Shown here piece after piece: positions 8,170-19,700 of a DNA stretch of 64,000 nucleotides. Below the pieces are notes generated by a model, which was not told the DNA's origin, did no database searches, and was given only the letters and a program-made list of their open reading frames with translations. The first letter of the stretch is position 1. Each line of letters starts with the position of its first letter. Both the position numbers and the translations under genes were made by a program. The DNA comes from Leishmania martiniquensis (lineage: Eukaryota; Euglenozoa; Kinetoplastea; Trypanosomatida; Trypanosomatidae). The DNA lies in assembly GCF_017916325.1 (NCBI RefSeq), contig NC_090161.1:458501-522500 (forward strand), in the 5' to 3' direction.

Positions 8170-11100
8170 GCGGAGGAAGTGTTGCCAAAAGAGGAAGTGA
8201 GTCGGCACGGGCCCATGCGCCTGACAGTCAGGGGTATTGCCATACGTCCCGGGGGGAAGGGGGAGGAGGGGGGCGGAGCCCGCAGCGCCCCCCCTCCTCC
8301 CTCGTCTCCTCGCTCCTTTGCATCATCTGAAGAAGCGCTGTCGCTGCTGCTCGCTCCTGCCACCCGCCCGCCCGACCGCCCCCCTTCACTATCAACCCTC
8401 TCCTTCCTCCGTGCAGCAGAGCATACGCGGCAAAGAAGGGCATAGGCACACGCACACACCACCGCCGTTTGGGCAGCGTCAATGGCTAGAGTGAGCGCGT
8501 ATGCTTGTACAGTAATTCAGCTCATCAGCGGCCCTCCGGAGGCAAAAGCGGTGCAGAGAGGCGCGGCACGGGCGTCCTGTACCTCTCTCCCTCCCCACCA
8601 CCACCACTCCTCCATTGCCGCCTGTATCTCTTGCTGAGTCGGCGACGAGTCACTACTCCGCACGCGCAGACTCACCGGCCTGACTGCGCCGTTGCACCAA
8701 ATCGCCGCCACAGCATCGTGGCCCTCCTGCATGTCGCCCCTTTCCATCCTCCCCTCCTTTCTTTCTCACGCGCCGCCGTATCTTCCCGAATAGGAACAGC
8801 AAGACGAACACGAGCGACGACGCGGCCCGCAGCACGGCCATCATGTAACCCACCGCCTACGCCGCTCACGAAAGGCTCTCGCTCCTCGCCTTCGACATCG
8901 TCCCACCCATCGGTGGGTTCTCGGCATCACCCGGTCGGTGATGCTTGTAGCGAGCGATCTTGCTCATTCCCTCGGCGCACCTTTCTATGCGTCCCCAAGC
9001 GACACAGCGCCGCGCTTTCCGTCCAGCCTGGTACTGGAAGTGTGTCTACGCGGTCGGCACCCACTACTCGTGGCACCTTCGGTCACGCTGCTTAACACCC
9101 TGTATTCGGCTAGGGCTTGGCCTCCAGCGAGCATGATGGGTTTGGCAGCTATGCAAGGCGGCGGTGACTCGGCGGAGCAGCGCAACATCCATGACGAAGA
9201 ACTTGCAACGGGATTCAGCTCTTCGAGCACGCGACACTTGCGTTTGGTCATTGAGCACGCGGTTGTCGGGATGCGGGCGCCAGCAGTCATCTTAAATGCC
9301 TTCCCACCGCCGCAGGCCTCTTGTCTCCACGACACTTGCCTGAAGGTGAGCATCGCTATCGCAATGGCGCCAACTTTGGCGCCTCTGATCTCTTCATTGC
9401 GCAGTACCCGAAGGCGGCCGCGATTGGCCCGCTGCTGTTGACGGCCTGTGTGACGATGAAGCTGAGTCTCTATCTTGATGCGTGGATGGTGGTCTACGTG
9501 ATCCGGCTCTTCTCAGCGATCGCCACGGAGACGGCAACGCGGTGCGTTTGCTCACGGTCGTGCAATATCTGCATGATGAAGCTGCTGTCAGGCGGTGACC
9601 ATTTCGAGGACCCTCTCCGTACGCTCGCGAACGAGGCGATGGAGGTTGGGCCACTTTTTGCGCTCTTATCGGCGCCCCTCCCCCACCCCCTGCTCCTCGC
9701 CTCTCGGTGCACTCTACGGCGATCGGGAGCACGACGACGGGCCCGACGGACGACGTTTCCTGCTTCTGCCCCCCCCACACACACACACATACACACGCGC
9801 ACTCACAGACAGCAACACAGCAGCAGAGGGCGCAGCGGGGCCAATGTGCGCCACCGCTCTCTTGTACGACGTCTCTGCCGTCGAGAACGCGCGGAAGGGG
9901 AAGATCGAGCAGCTAATAGAGCTGGGGATGGGTCTGCGCATCAGAGGAGAAGTCATTAACGTGGTAATGGAGATGCTCCAGCTGATGGGGCAGGTCGTGC
10001 GTTGCTTTCTGCGGCGCCATCACCCCTCTGCTCCGATCGACGGCACTTCGTGTTCTATGGAGGAGCCCTCCCATGGAACCTGAGTGCGGCGAAGAAGCGG
10101 GGCGCGCACAAGACGCTCAGCGGGCACGTTGAGGCCACGGGGCGCGAGCAATGCGACACTGTCAGAGCGCACTCGGCGTAGGTTGCTCCGCTCTTCCCCT
10201 GTCGGCAGAAAAGAGCAACCTTGGTGTCAGATGGTCGGGTAGAGTATTTCGCGTCGCTCATCTTCGCCGCGAACCTGTGGCGGGCACGCCGAGGAGCTCG
10301 AGGTCTTGCGCGCTCGCCACAAGCTGACGATGGCCGCGCTTGTGTTTGTGCGCGAGCCCGGTCGAGGCCGTTCACGCGAGTACGGCGCGGCCGAGCAGCA
10401 CGATGATCGGCTCCGTCGTAAACTTTTTTGCCACCTCGGTGGGCCACTTGGGGGCGGAGGCGATTGCGTTGCCGCGACGCATCTCAACTCTCTGTCGGAT
10501 AATTTCTTCTCCGCTCATAAGCGGTCTTCAGTGTCGCCTGCGTGGGCTGCCACCTGTCCGCCCGCAAGCGGTTCAGCACCCGACGGTGCAGGCAGCGGAG
10601 ACGACGGTAAGCGAAATCCAGTGGCGCACCTTCGCTACCTCATCAACTGCTTCGTAGGCGTCGTTGCCTCACCGGTGAGGAGGAGCCAGTCCCTCGGCAA
10701 GAAGATCTTTCTGATGCGCTGCGCGAGGAGTGCCAAGCAGGCGCCGAGGGCACTGCTCAAAGGTGCAGCAAGCCGCGGAGCCTAGCCGTGTGTCTACGTG
10801 CGGTGGGGCGTGAAGGCGGCAGTGAGATGGTTACCACCACAGCAACTGCGTTGGTGCTCCATAGACTGAAGCAAAGTAGCGCCGGCGATGGGTCGGCCGC
10901 ACCGTCGGTGGCGTCGCTGTCGGTGAACGACCACATCGCACCATCGCCACGCTGAGCGTGCTGAACGGTGAGCTCGATGGCATGCGGGTCTTGCTAAAGC
11001 AGCCCAAGGGGTCAGTCATGCCCATGCGTGGCGCCCTCAAAGCGAACTCAAAGGGCTCCGCGGTGAATAGCATCTGCATCGCTGTCGCTGTCGTGGTAAG

Positions 11101-11982
11101 CTTCTAGTGTGGCCTGTCAGAAACGGCGTGAGAGAGCGGAGTGTCTCACGTCTGCGTCGCTGGAGGTGTTCGGCAACGCCCTGTAACAGCTGTCGCGCCG
11201 CTTTGAAGAAATGCTGCAGCGCCTGCAGGGTAGGGAGGGAGAAGCCGTAACTGTTCATGCGCTCCCAACAGTCACGCATGCAGCGGCGTCCTTTCGAGAA
11301 GATTTTTTTCTGTCCATCGCTCTCCCTTCCCTCCCTTCTCTCTGTGGTGGCATGGACTGGTGCATGCGCTCCGGACGGAGATGGAAAGGGGAGTCGGTCC
11401 AGATCTCGGCGACTCGTGAAAAAAAGCTGCGACATCGCTGCCTACACACACACACACACACCGGCAGCCTCCTCGACTTCGTTAAGTAGGCACGGGCGTC
11501 TCTCTGCGCAGGTAGGCTCGCGTCTGGTCTGCCACCGATTCGCATCGCTCTCTCGAGGGTGTGTTGCATCTCGTCGCGCGTGATCCCCTCACTGGACTAT
11601 CGGCACAAACAGGGGGAAGGGGGCGTGGAGGGCAAGGCGCAAGAACAAAACAAGCGAGAACAGATACTGTCGGGCGATCTCTCCTACTACGGTCCCACTA
11701 CCACCACCTCTCTCCCTCCCTTTCTCTGGCCACACGGCATCCTCCGCCGCCCCCCACCCCACCCACACACACACACACGCCAACCCTTCCCATCACCATG
11801 ACACACACATACGTATGCACGCACTGAGAAGTGGCGTGGCACCCCTGCGGCACTCGAAGCTGTCAAAGGGAACGTGGCAGCATAGCAGCAACGACCACTC
11901 ACCGTAGGACAGATTTGCGGCGGAGAGAAAAAAGGCGAGCACGCCGGCAACGCCGCTTGCTCCCAGGCAGAGGTCCATCGTC
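8170..11982. other. Long spacer (3.8 kb) with probable gene remnant
   Basis: The first part (to about 8880) and the last part (about 11,100 onward) are CT-rich low-complexity DNA with CA tracts at about 9777-9800, 11,444-11,461 and 11,764-11,778. The middle is GC-rich, less repetitive and reads like decayed coding DNA (see the pseudogene entry). No intact gene is supported. Confidence 0.5.
8941..11080 (+). pseudogene. Possible decayed protein-coding gene, family not recognised
   Basis: Short segments with protein-like composition appear one after another but in different + frames, separated by stops and shifts. Examples: AWYWKCVYAVGTHYSWHLR near 9030; RNIHDEELATGF and VIEHAVVGMRAPAVIL near 9180-9290; GANFGASDLFIAQYPKAAAI near 9365-9425; a 79-codon ATG frame at 9844-10083 with KGKIEQLIELGMGLRI; and IGSVVNFFATSVGHLGAEAI near 10,406. 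Some segments are hydrophobic. No single frame is open for more than about 210 codons. I do not recognise a family. It could be one frame-shifted gene, several fragments, or chance in GC-rich DNA. Confidence 0.3.
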
Positions 11983-14526
11983 ATGCCCCCCTTCAGTGGC
12001 AGAAAGAAGAAGCAGCAGCTGCAGGCAAAGCGACAGCGCAAGCGGGATGAGGAGGAGCGCTCGAAGGCCCACGACCGGGAGCGGGAGAAGCTGCGCGAGA
12101 AGCTTATGGAACGCGGTGAGGATGCTGCCGAGGAAGTCCTCGACGCTATCTTGCGCGAGCGAGCAACTCTGCGCGGCGGTGGTGAAGCGGCAAGCAGGTC
12201 CCATAGCAGTGAGTCATCGAAGGACTCGAACAGCGGATGTGGGCTCAAGATACGGCGGGGCGGGCCCGCAACGATGATGTACAGCGCCGACCGCCATCAT
12301 GGAGTGCGCAGCGTTTTCGTCAAGGAATCGGCCGCTGCCATCGTTGCCCGTAAGCAGCTAAGCTATCAGCCGATCCCGTGTCGCACAACGATGCCACCAA
12401 CAGGGATCACGTTTGGGGAGTGGTTCACCTTTCCCTCCTCGGCCTCCTCACCCACAGCAGCTGTGTCGTCGACGTCGGCGTGCGCGAACTCCAAGCGAGG
12501 GGGCTCTGGGGACGCCGGGCACGGGGCCCGAGTGAGTATGGAAGAGAAGCTCGCCGCCATCGCGGAGGAGCAGCAGCGCCGCTTGGAGCGCCCGTTGGTG
12601 ACGTCCTCCGGAGACGCGCTCGGCGGCGTGAGTGGAAGCACCTTCTTCCCGTTTGCGGTGGAACTGCCCTCGCGCGGCTGGCACGTGGAACCTGGAGGCA
12701 GCGCGGTGATGGAAGACGCATGCACAATCGTAGCTCCTGCGGATGGCCTTTCAACCCCACTGCAGTCGAGCCGACCGACAAGAGCAGCTCCGCAGGAAGC
12801 TGTGGGCGACTCCGCCAGCCTTTCACCAGCAGGCGGGCAAGACGCGGCGGCGTGCACGGGTGACTGCAGCCCACGCCAGAGAGAGGCCGGTGGCGTAGAC
12901 AGCATCAAAGTTGACTCCGCCGCCGCAAAGGGCCCTCAAGACGGTGCGCGATCCATCAAGGGCATCGAGGAGAAGCGGTTCAGTCTCTACACGGACTGCG
13001 TGGACGCCTACCCTTTTCCTGTGGCGCTTGCGGGTCTCGAGGTGAGCGCCTACGAGCGGAATTTGGAGGTGTGGCAGCAGCTCTGGCGCACTGTCGAGAT
13101 GAGCGACGTCCTCGTCATCGTGGCTGATGCGCGGTACCCCATAATTCACGCTCACCTCGGTCTTCTTACCTATGTCGCCAAGGAGCAGCGCAAGTCATGC
13201 GTTTTTCTCTTGAACAAGGAAGACCTCGTCCCGGCCTCTACTCTGCGGTGCTGGCAGCGGTTCCTGTATCGGTACTTAGATGACCTGGGCTTCTCCGTCG
13301 AGCCGCCGGACGCAGCGGCGCAGCCGGAAGAAGAGGATATCGAGTCGCGCAACAGCGAGGGCTCTGCTCACAAACGTGTCTCAATGGGGCGTATTGTACT
13401 GCGCACCTTCACCACGAACCCGCTGCCGGAAACGGCGGAGCGACGCGACAGTGATATGGACGTGGCGCGGCGGCAGAAGAGTCGGAAGGCGAATGCGCAC
13501 ATGTACGAGAGGCTGCGCACTGGTCGGCTAAACGTGGCAAAGCAGCTCCGCAGCGGAAAGCGCGGCGCTGCGGACGGCAGCGACGACGAGGAGAGCGAAG
13601 AGAATGAGGAGCTCCGCTACGGCACGACGGAGGTCTTTGTGGGCATGCAAGCCGCTCAGCGCTCGCTTCAGCAAGATCGCCGCGCCTACAAGGAGCTCGA
13701 GGTGGTCGCTGACAAGATCACCGATCTGTTGGCGACCTGTCGCCGCTTGGGCACTTCCTCGCGTGCGGCGGCGCAGGGGGCAAATATTGCGGCCCCTTTG
13801 TCGTCGCCGGGGTACGCGACGTCGTCGCTGCCGTGTGCGCCGCCGCACGCGGCACCCAAGAAAGGCTACAGGAAAGGTGACGACTCGGGAGACGAGAAGA
13901 GCGATGACGCGGTGGAGGACCGGCCTCGGGACAGCCCTTCGTACCTCCACATCGGCTTCATTGGCCACCCCAACGCTGGCAAATCTTCCCTGCTGAACTG
14001 CATTCGTGGCACAAAGGTGGTCTCGGTGAGCCCCACGCCAGGCCACACGAAGCATATTCAGACCATCCCGGTCCCTGAAGAGAACCTGACCCTGGTCGAC
14101 AGCCCTGGTCTGGCCCTTCCCGTCTTTGGTGTGCCCCGCCCGCTACAGGCGGTCCTTGGCACGCATCAGATCGCCCAGACACGCGACCCGCAGACGAGCA
14201 TCAGCTTCCTTGCGGCGTACTTGCCGATCGAGAAGCTGTACGGACTGCAGCGGCCCGAATACGCGGTGCAGGAGAGTGGCTGGAGCTCATACGAGCTGTG
14301 CGAAGCGTACGCAAAGAAACGGGGTCTCTTCATTAAGCATGGCAAGGGCACCCTTGATGTTCACCGTGCTGCCATCGCCCTTCTGCAGGAGGCGTACGAA
14401 GGTCGGCTTGCCATCTTCTACGCACCGCCGGAGCTGAACGTTCTGCAATCCGCGTGGTATCGCGAGCGCATTCGCCCATACCTCCTGCTCTCGGTATTCA
14501 AGCCCGCGCTCCTTGGCAGCTCGTAA
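11983..14526 (+). CDS. Circularly permuted GTPase, GNL1/HSR1-like (YlqF/YawG family)
   Basis: An 847-residue GTPase with the permuted motif order. G4 NKED begins at N411, followed much later by G1 GHPNAGKSS (from G661), G2 PTPGHTKH and G3 DSPG (from D706). The N-terminus (MPPFSGRKKKQQLQAKRQRK) is basic, as in GNL1. The block EVWQQLWRTVEMSDVLVIVADARYP is the typical start of the GTPase domain. Long acidic and Ser-rich linkers separate G4 from G1 (about 430-650). Members of this superfamily (LSG1, NOG2, GNL1) mostly act in ribosome assembly or nucleolar functions; a comparable role here is inferred. LSG1 is the main alternative, but the N-terminal basic motif and the domain opening favour GNL1. 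Confidence 0.87.
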   Translation: MPPFSGRKKKQQLQAKRQRKRDEEERSKAHDREREKLREKLMERGEDAAEEVLDAILRERATLRGGGEAASRSHSSESSKDSNSGCGLKIRRGGPATMMYSADRHHGVRSVFVKESAAAIVARKQLSYQPIPCRTTMPPTGITFGEWFTFPSSASSPTAAVSSTSACANSKRGGSGDAGHGARVSMEEKLAAIAEEQQRRLERPLVTSSGDALGGVSGSTFFPFAVELPSRGWHVEPGGSAVMEDACTIVAPADGLSTPLQSSRPTRAAPQEAVGDSASLSPAGGQDAAACTGDCSPRQREAGGVDSIKVDSAAAKGPQDGARSIKGIEEKRFSLYTDCVDAYPFPVALAGLEVSAYERNLEVWQQLWRTVEMSDVLVIVADARYPIIHAHLGLLTYVAKEQRKSCVFLLNKEDLVPASTLRCWQRFLYRYLDDLGFSVEPPDAAAQPEEEDIESRNSEGSAHKRVSMGRIVLRTFTTNPLPETAERRDSDMDVARRQKSRKANAHMYERLRTGRLNVAKQLRSGKRGAADGSDDEESEENEELRYGTTEVFVGMQAAQRSLQQDRRAYKELEVVADKITDLLATCRRLGTSSRAAAQGANIAAPLSSPGYATSSLPCAPPHAAPKKGYRKGDDSGDEKSDDAVEDRPRDSPSYLHIGFIGHPNAGKSSLLNCIRGTKVVSVSPTPGHTKHIQTIPVPEENLTLVDSPGLALPVFGVPRPLQAVLGTHQIAQTRDPQTSISFLAAYLPIEKLYGLQRPEYAVQESGWSSYELCEAYAKKRGLFIKHGKGTLDVHRAAIALLQEAYEGRLAIFYAPPELNVLQSAWYRERIRPYLLLSVFKPALLGSS

Positions 14527-15035
14527 CATCAGCGAAGCGCACAGCAATCGAAAGTCCGGCTGACGGGTATCGAAGGCATGACCCTCCGCCGTGTACGCCT
14601 GTGATGTGCACGGCGCCTTATGTGCTCGGCGGGTACCCGCACACCTCCGCCCTCATGGGTGCCGTTGGCCACTTCCTCGCACTTGCGCAAACAGACCCCT
14701 TCGCCGCGGTAGCGGGTGGCGCTGCTCTTGTCAGCACTGAAAAAGGGGAGGGACGGAGGTGAATGCTAGCTGCGTACGAGAGGCAGCCCTCTCGGTGTCT
14801 GGTCGTAGCACACATCACACCTGCATACATATAGATATGTATGTATCTCTGCGTTGGTCTGCATCGCTCACTCTCTTCTCTCCTCTCCTCTCCCCGCCCC
14901 TCCGCTTCTCCCCCGTGGGCGATGCGTGCACCTCACAATCCACCCAGTCCTTCACATCACGGCCATCTCCCCCTATTTCTGCCAACTGCTCCCTCACCTG
15001 TGCCCTATCCACACACATACGCACGCGCATACAGA
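14527..15035. other. Intergenic spacer with AT-rich palindrome
   Basis: No gene seen. A perfect 9-bp inverted repeat with a 2-nt centre (CATACATAT-AG-ATATGTATG) lies at 14,824-14,843. A strong CT tract (about 14,868-14,915) and a candidate AG at 14,946-14,947 precede the prefoldin gene. Confidence 0.6.
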
Positions 15036-15635
15036 ATGAAGGCTATTCTGGAGAAGCACACCTTTACAGATGACTACGTCAGTCCGCGTGGCATTCCAAA
15101 GGTCGCCTTTATCGAAAGTGTGGCCGAGCTGGTCAAGTCCAGCGGCGACAGCGCCGAGACGCTGCTCAAGAGGTTCAGTGAGCAGTACAGTAAGTACAAA
15201 CTTGCCGAGCACCGACTGATCCGCACGACGGCGAACCTTGAGGCAAAGATACCGGACATCAAAAAAACGCTGCAGACCCTCGAGTATCTGCGGACGTCGC
15301 TGGTGGCAGAGAACGGCGGCACAGGCTTCACAACGAACTACGGGTTGACGGAGAGCGTCTTCTGCCAGGCACAGGTGCCGCCGCAGAGAACAGTGCACCT
15401 GTGGCTGGGCGCGAACGTCATGGTCGAATATACCTTCGAAGAGGCCACGCAGCTGCTGGAGCGCAACTTGAGGAGAGCCAGCGAGAATCTCGCAGCGACG
15501 CAGGAAGATCTGGCGTGGCTGCAGGAGCAGCAGACAATCCTTGAGGTGAACACCTCTCGCGTGTACAACTACGATGTAGTGGAGCGTCGTAAGAAAAGCG
15601 AGGAAGAGGCAAAGAGCGGATTGATGGTGCAGTAA
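15036..15635 (+). CDS. PFDN3: Prefoldin subunit 3 (VBP1-like, alpha-type prefoldin)
   Basis: A 199-residue protein of the usual length for prefoldin subunit 3, part of the hexameric cytosolic chaperone that passes unfolded actin and tubulin to the CCT chaperonin. It starts with the subunit-3 hallmark RGIPKVAFIE. Next comes a first coiled-coil helix (QYSKYKLAEHRLIRTTANLEAKIPDI), then the beta-hairpin core (FCQAQVPPQRTVHLWLGANVMVEYTFEEA) and a second coiled-coil helix with LEEN-type periodicity up to VYNYDVVERR. I chose the ATG at 15,036 because translation from here gives the family's normal N-terminus; the frame upstream is pyrimidine-tract translation. Confidence 0.9.
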   Translation: MKAILEKHTFTDDYVSPRGIPKVAFIESVAELVKSSGDSAETLLKRFSEQYSKYKLAEHRLIRTTANLEAKIPDIKKTLQTLEYLRTSLVAENGGTGFTTNYGLTESVFCQAQVPPQRTVHLWLGANVMVEYTFEEATQLLERNLRRASENLAATQEDLAWLQEQQTILEVNTSRVYNYDVVERRKKSEEEAKSGLMVQ

Positions 15636-16742
15636 TGGCGTGCCGCTTCATCGTTTTCAGCTCCTCTATGTCTCTCACTTACTGGCCCAGTCACGCATGC
15701 GACGTCTCTGCCCTTGACGGACGTGAAGATGTGAGATGTCACGGAGCCTTTCCCTCGCATAGATTCCTGGGTCGGGCCGAGCTAGTGCGAGGCGCTAAAG
15801 AAAGAAACGGGGCGGATGCCGGGAGTCCGACGGTGCGCGTGCATGCGTGCGGCTTTGGTAATGTTACGTGTCCGAAGCGTTTCTCTTCAACCTCTCTCTT
15901 CCCCTCCTACTTGCCCACCTCACCCCTACCCTGTCCTCCTCCATGCCTGCCCATGCGTGCGCGTGCACATGAACGCATCTCAAAGCTGCATGCCCTTCTT
16001 CCGCAACGGTGGCATTCTGTCTTGGCGCGCGTGTGTATCTGGGTGCATTTGGTTCTTGTCGTCGTGAGGTGAAGGTGAGTGTGGTTAGGTTGCTCGTGTG
16101 CGAACGGGCTGCTAAGCATAAGTGCCATCACCACAGCCGCAAATCTCGTGCGTACTCTGTCCCCCCTCAGGGGAGAGGGGGAAGACTTGCCCAGTTTTGT
16201 GCATCTCGCGCATCCAGCAAAGGGGGTACGTCTGCGTGTGTGCTAGCGCGGGCGGCCAAGAGCTGGAAGGGTGGATTAGGGGCACCTGCTGCACGCGTCA
16301 GCGGGCTGGGAGAGAGGGGAAGTCGGAGGAGTGGCAACGGACCTTTTTTTGCCTGTATCTCGTCCTCCTCCTCCTCCTGCACGGGGCACATATTTCTCTT
16401 CGCCACGGGCGCATTCTCCTGGGCTCTCTGTTGGTGGAGCCGCATGGGTCGGCACAGCGTTCGGTGCTGTACCGACTCGGGAGGAGAAAAAAAAGACTAG
16501 CGCAGTGAGAGCAGGAGCACGCGCACGTACCCATGCATGTGGGGCTTGTGCTCGTACTGGCTACGCGTGTGATCCGCCGCACTGTTGCTGAGGCACAGTC
16601 AATGCTCTGCGGGAAGCAAGGAATGATGCTGCCGCCTTCCCCCTCCCTTCATTCGTTTCCTCTCTCTCTCATCTCATCGCCGCTGTTGCTCCCCGCACAG
16701 GCTTTAGTCCACTAACACCAGCTCACCCACATCCCGACCACA
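15636..16742. other. Intergenic spacer, no gene seen
   Basis: About 1.1 kb of mixed and CT-rich sequence without a convincing frame. It contains the downstream acceptor tract at 16,637-16,700. Confidence 0.6.
16637..16700 (+). promoter_or_regulatory. Putative trans-splice acceptor
   Basis: A long CT-rich tract (TTTCCTCTCTCTCTCATCTC followed by TTGCTCCCCGCACAG) ends in AG at 16,699-16,700. This is 43 nt before the ATG at 16,743, with no ATG between. Confidence 0.5.
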
Positions 16743-19700
16743 ATGAAGTTGTCACCAGTGGTGCTGCATGTGAGCTGTTATCCTCGCATTCACGGCTGCC
16801 GCGCTGCTGCTGGCGGTGTTGCTGATGTGTTGCGGCGTTGCGCACGGCCAGTGGCTCCTGCCCAAGCCTCGAGGGTACTGTTTGGTTTGGGTATGAGGCC
16901 GCCATCGGAAGTGTCGGGGGAACACCTCACCTCCTCCTCTGCCTTGATCGTGCAGTGGCAGCAGCGGCGCCAGGTGTGCTCTGAGGCCCCTGCTTCAGCG
17001 CTGCGATCGCAGATGATGATGACCAGTGAGGCGGTAGCGGATGAGCGGCTCAGTAACAGCCATCTGGCCGCCTCGCCAGGGTCGCCAACCACACCTACGC
17101 TGTTCCCCTCCAACGCCAGCACGCCGGGCTCGACTGCTGACGCATTGGAAGCCTCGCTTGTGGCACAGCTACAGAGGCTCGCAAAGGAGCACCAAGTTAA
17201 GTCGAAGAGCCGCAGCGGCGAGGTGGTGGTGGATAGCGGTGGCACGGCGGCGGATATGCCGGTGGCGTCGGCAGCGTCGGCTTGTGGTACGGCCGATCTC
17301 GTGAGCCGCGTTAACGTGGTCCCTGACAAGAATCGGGACGACACCACTGTCGCTCCTGCACACGACGATAAACCAGCCTGGCAGCGAGGACTGCAGTTGG
17401 TGCAGACCACCTCGTGCGCCACTGTGGCGGTCATGGAGTGGCTCTTGTTTGTCTGTGTGCGTAGTAGCCAAGCAACGACTGAGGCGACCGGCTTGCCTGC
17501 CAAGGCACCCTTGGAGGTGTGCGAAGGCGTCTACAACGCTTGGAGGGCGCTGCATCGAGCGCAGATGCCGGAGAGCGACGCTGAAGCAACTACAACGGGT
17601 GAAGTCAAGGCTACTGCACCGTCAAGGACGGCACATAGGCTACCAGCGTCCTCGCCGCTGGCGTTGGGCTCGCCTTCGCCGAGCCAAGTGCATCTGTCTC
17701 GCCACCGTTCCCCTTTCAGTCCCAAAGGTATTCACCATCACTACGCCACTCATCTCCTGCGTGAGTTTCACAGCTCTCAGACCGCCGCCGCGTCGTGCAA
17801 GGCCATGCGCAAGGACAGCAGCGGCAGCCATGGCTACGGCGGTAATTATAAAGCACCGGGAACCACCAAGAGTTCTGACGCAGCTTGGGCGGCGTCGATG
17901 CATCGCGCGCACTACCTGCTTCATCGGGTGCTAGAAGTTCTTCTCGTGCACCTCCCACAAGATGAGGTAGCCGCAGCTGGGACACTAGCCGCGAAGGTGG
18001 GGGAAGAGACGTACGACGCGGAAGGCGCGCGCTCGCGGAAGAGCGGAACGGGCCAACCTCCTCTGCGCCCGACTACTGCTTTGCTGGTGCTGGAAGCGGC
18101 GCGCCACGTGGCGCGGCTGCGTCGGCAATCGTCAATGCTGAGCAACATTGGCTCGTCTCCCAACTTCGCCCTCCTGTCTTGCCTGTGGGAGACAGCGCAT
18201 GACTGCGGTTTACCGCAGAACGCACCGGTGGCATCATCGTCTCGAGCGCACTCCGCTCTCGCGGTGGTGGCGCGTGAGGCCTTCGAGGCTATCATGCGAA
18301 GCTCAGCGACGGCGGAAATGCGGACACCCACAGGCGCGTCGCCGCAAGAGCAACACCGTCGCCTGCAGGATATCGCTCTGGTCCTGTATATGGGGTTTCT
18401 CGCGACTATCTGTGCTCTTCCTATGCCAGAGAGCTGCCTTGAGCCTGAGCTGCAGAGCATTGAATGTTTCGTGCTAGCTGGCTCATCGACAGCGCGCCAG
18501 CTCAGTTCGGCTTCGCAGCAGCAGCAGACGCTCCACCGTCTGCCACCGAGGTCCCTCGTCAGTGACGATCAAGCAACTGATGGTGACGAAGGGCCTGTAT
18601 CCGCTGCAGCAGCGGTCGCGGTAGCTGCCGGTGTGCGTTGGCTTCTGGCTACGTATCTAAGCCCGTTATCGCCGCCTTTGGAGACAACTCCAGAGCCAAG
18701 AGCGGAAGCGCGCCGCCGCCAGAGGGAGTTTGTGCGCGATGCCGTGATGGCTGCGCTATGCCGACCGAGGAAACAGCTTACGTCGAGCAGTCAAGAGCCT
18801 CCTTCAGCTGCCCCCGCCCACAACCAAGATGCGGATGTCGCGCCGTCACGTGCCCCTGCCTTCGCGCTACCGTGGTGTGCATGGATGCTGCGTGTGCTCA
18901 TTCACGATGATGCTCTTCAGCGACAAAAGCATGAGTCGGGTACGGCATCTTTGGAAGATGTGCCACGCAGCGGCACCGGCGAGATGTCGACCTTGGCACT
19001 GGCGAGTCGCCTGGTCATGGAACTACGGCGTCACTCTCAAGCGACTCTCGTCTGTGACCGGAGCTCGTGGTTCAAGGATCATCGTCAGCATCGCCACGCC
19101 AAGCTGGGGCGTCGGCTGCAGCAGATAGTTTGGGCAGTTTTGCTCGACGCCGCGGTCCGAGGCCAACTTGGTATCGCTGACTCTTGCAGCGCTCCTGCTA
19201 AGAATAGCCTTGCGACGCCCCACTGCGCACAGGCGGGTCCTCATCCCCACCGCGGTGTGCCCGCCGTATTGCAGAGGCTGTGCCGACCTCATTACGACAA
19301 GACGCAGTGGCGCCACCCGTCGGTCAACCTCTACATGCGGCTTCTCGATCAGTGGGGAGAGTCAGCGCAAGTGCGGCAGGTATTCGCAACAGTTGCGCGG
19401 CGCGAGCGTGAGTGGCAGTTGGAGGTGCAGAAGGCTGTGCTGGAAGAGCGGCGGGTACTTGTCACTCTCGGGGAGGAGGCCGGTGGCGATGGCAAGGATA
19501 GCGTCGCAAGCGCAGGTGGAAGCGGCGTAGGGGAGAGCGGCGCGGCGGAAGCTCGAGTGGCGCGGGCCTTCCGTCGCTATCGCCCCGCTCTCCACCTCCG
19601 GTCGTGCCTTATCACGCTGCGACACTGCGGCTGCCCCACACGAGCGCTCGCGGTGCTATGGGAAGAGTCAACAGATGCTGGCGATGTGAATGTGGGAGAC

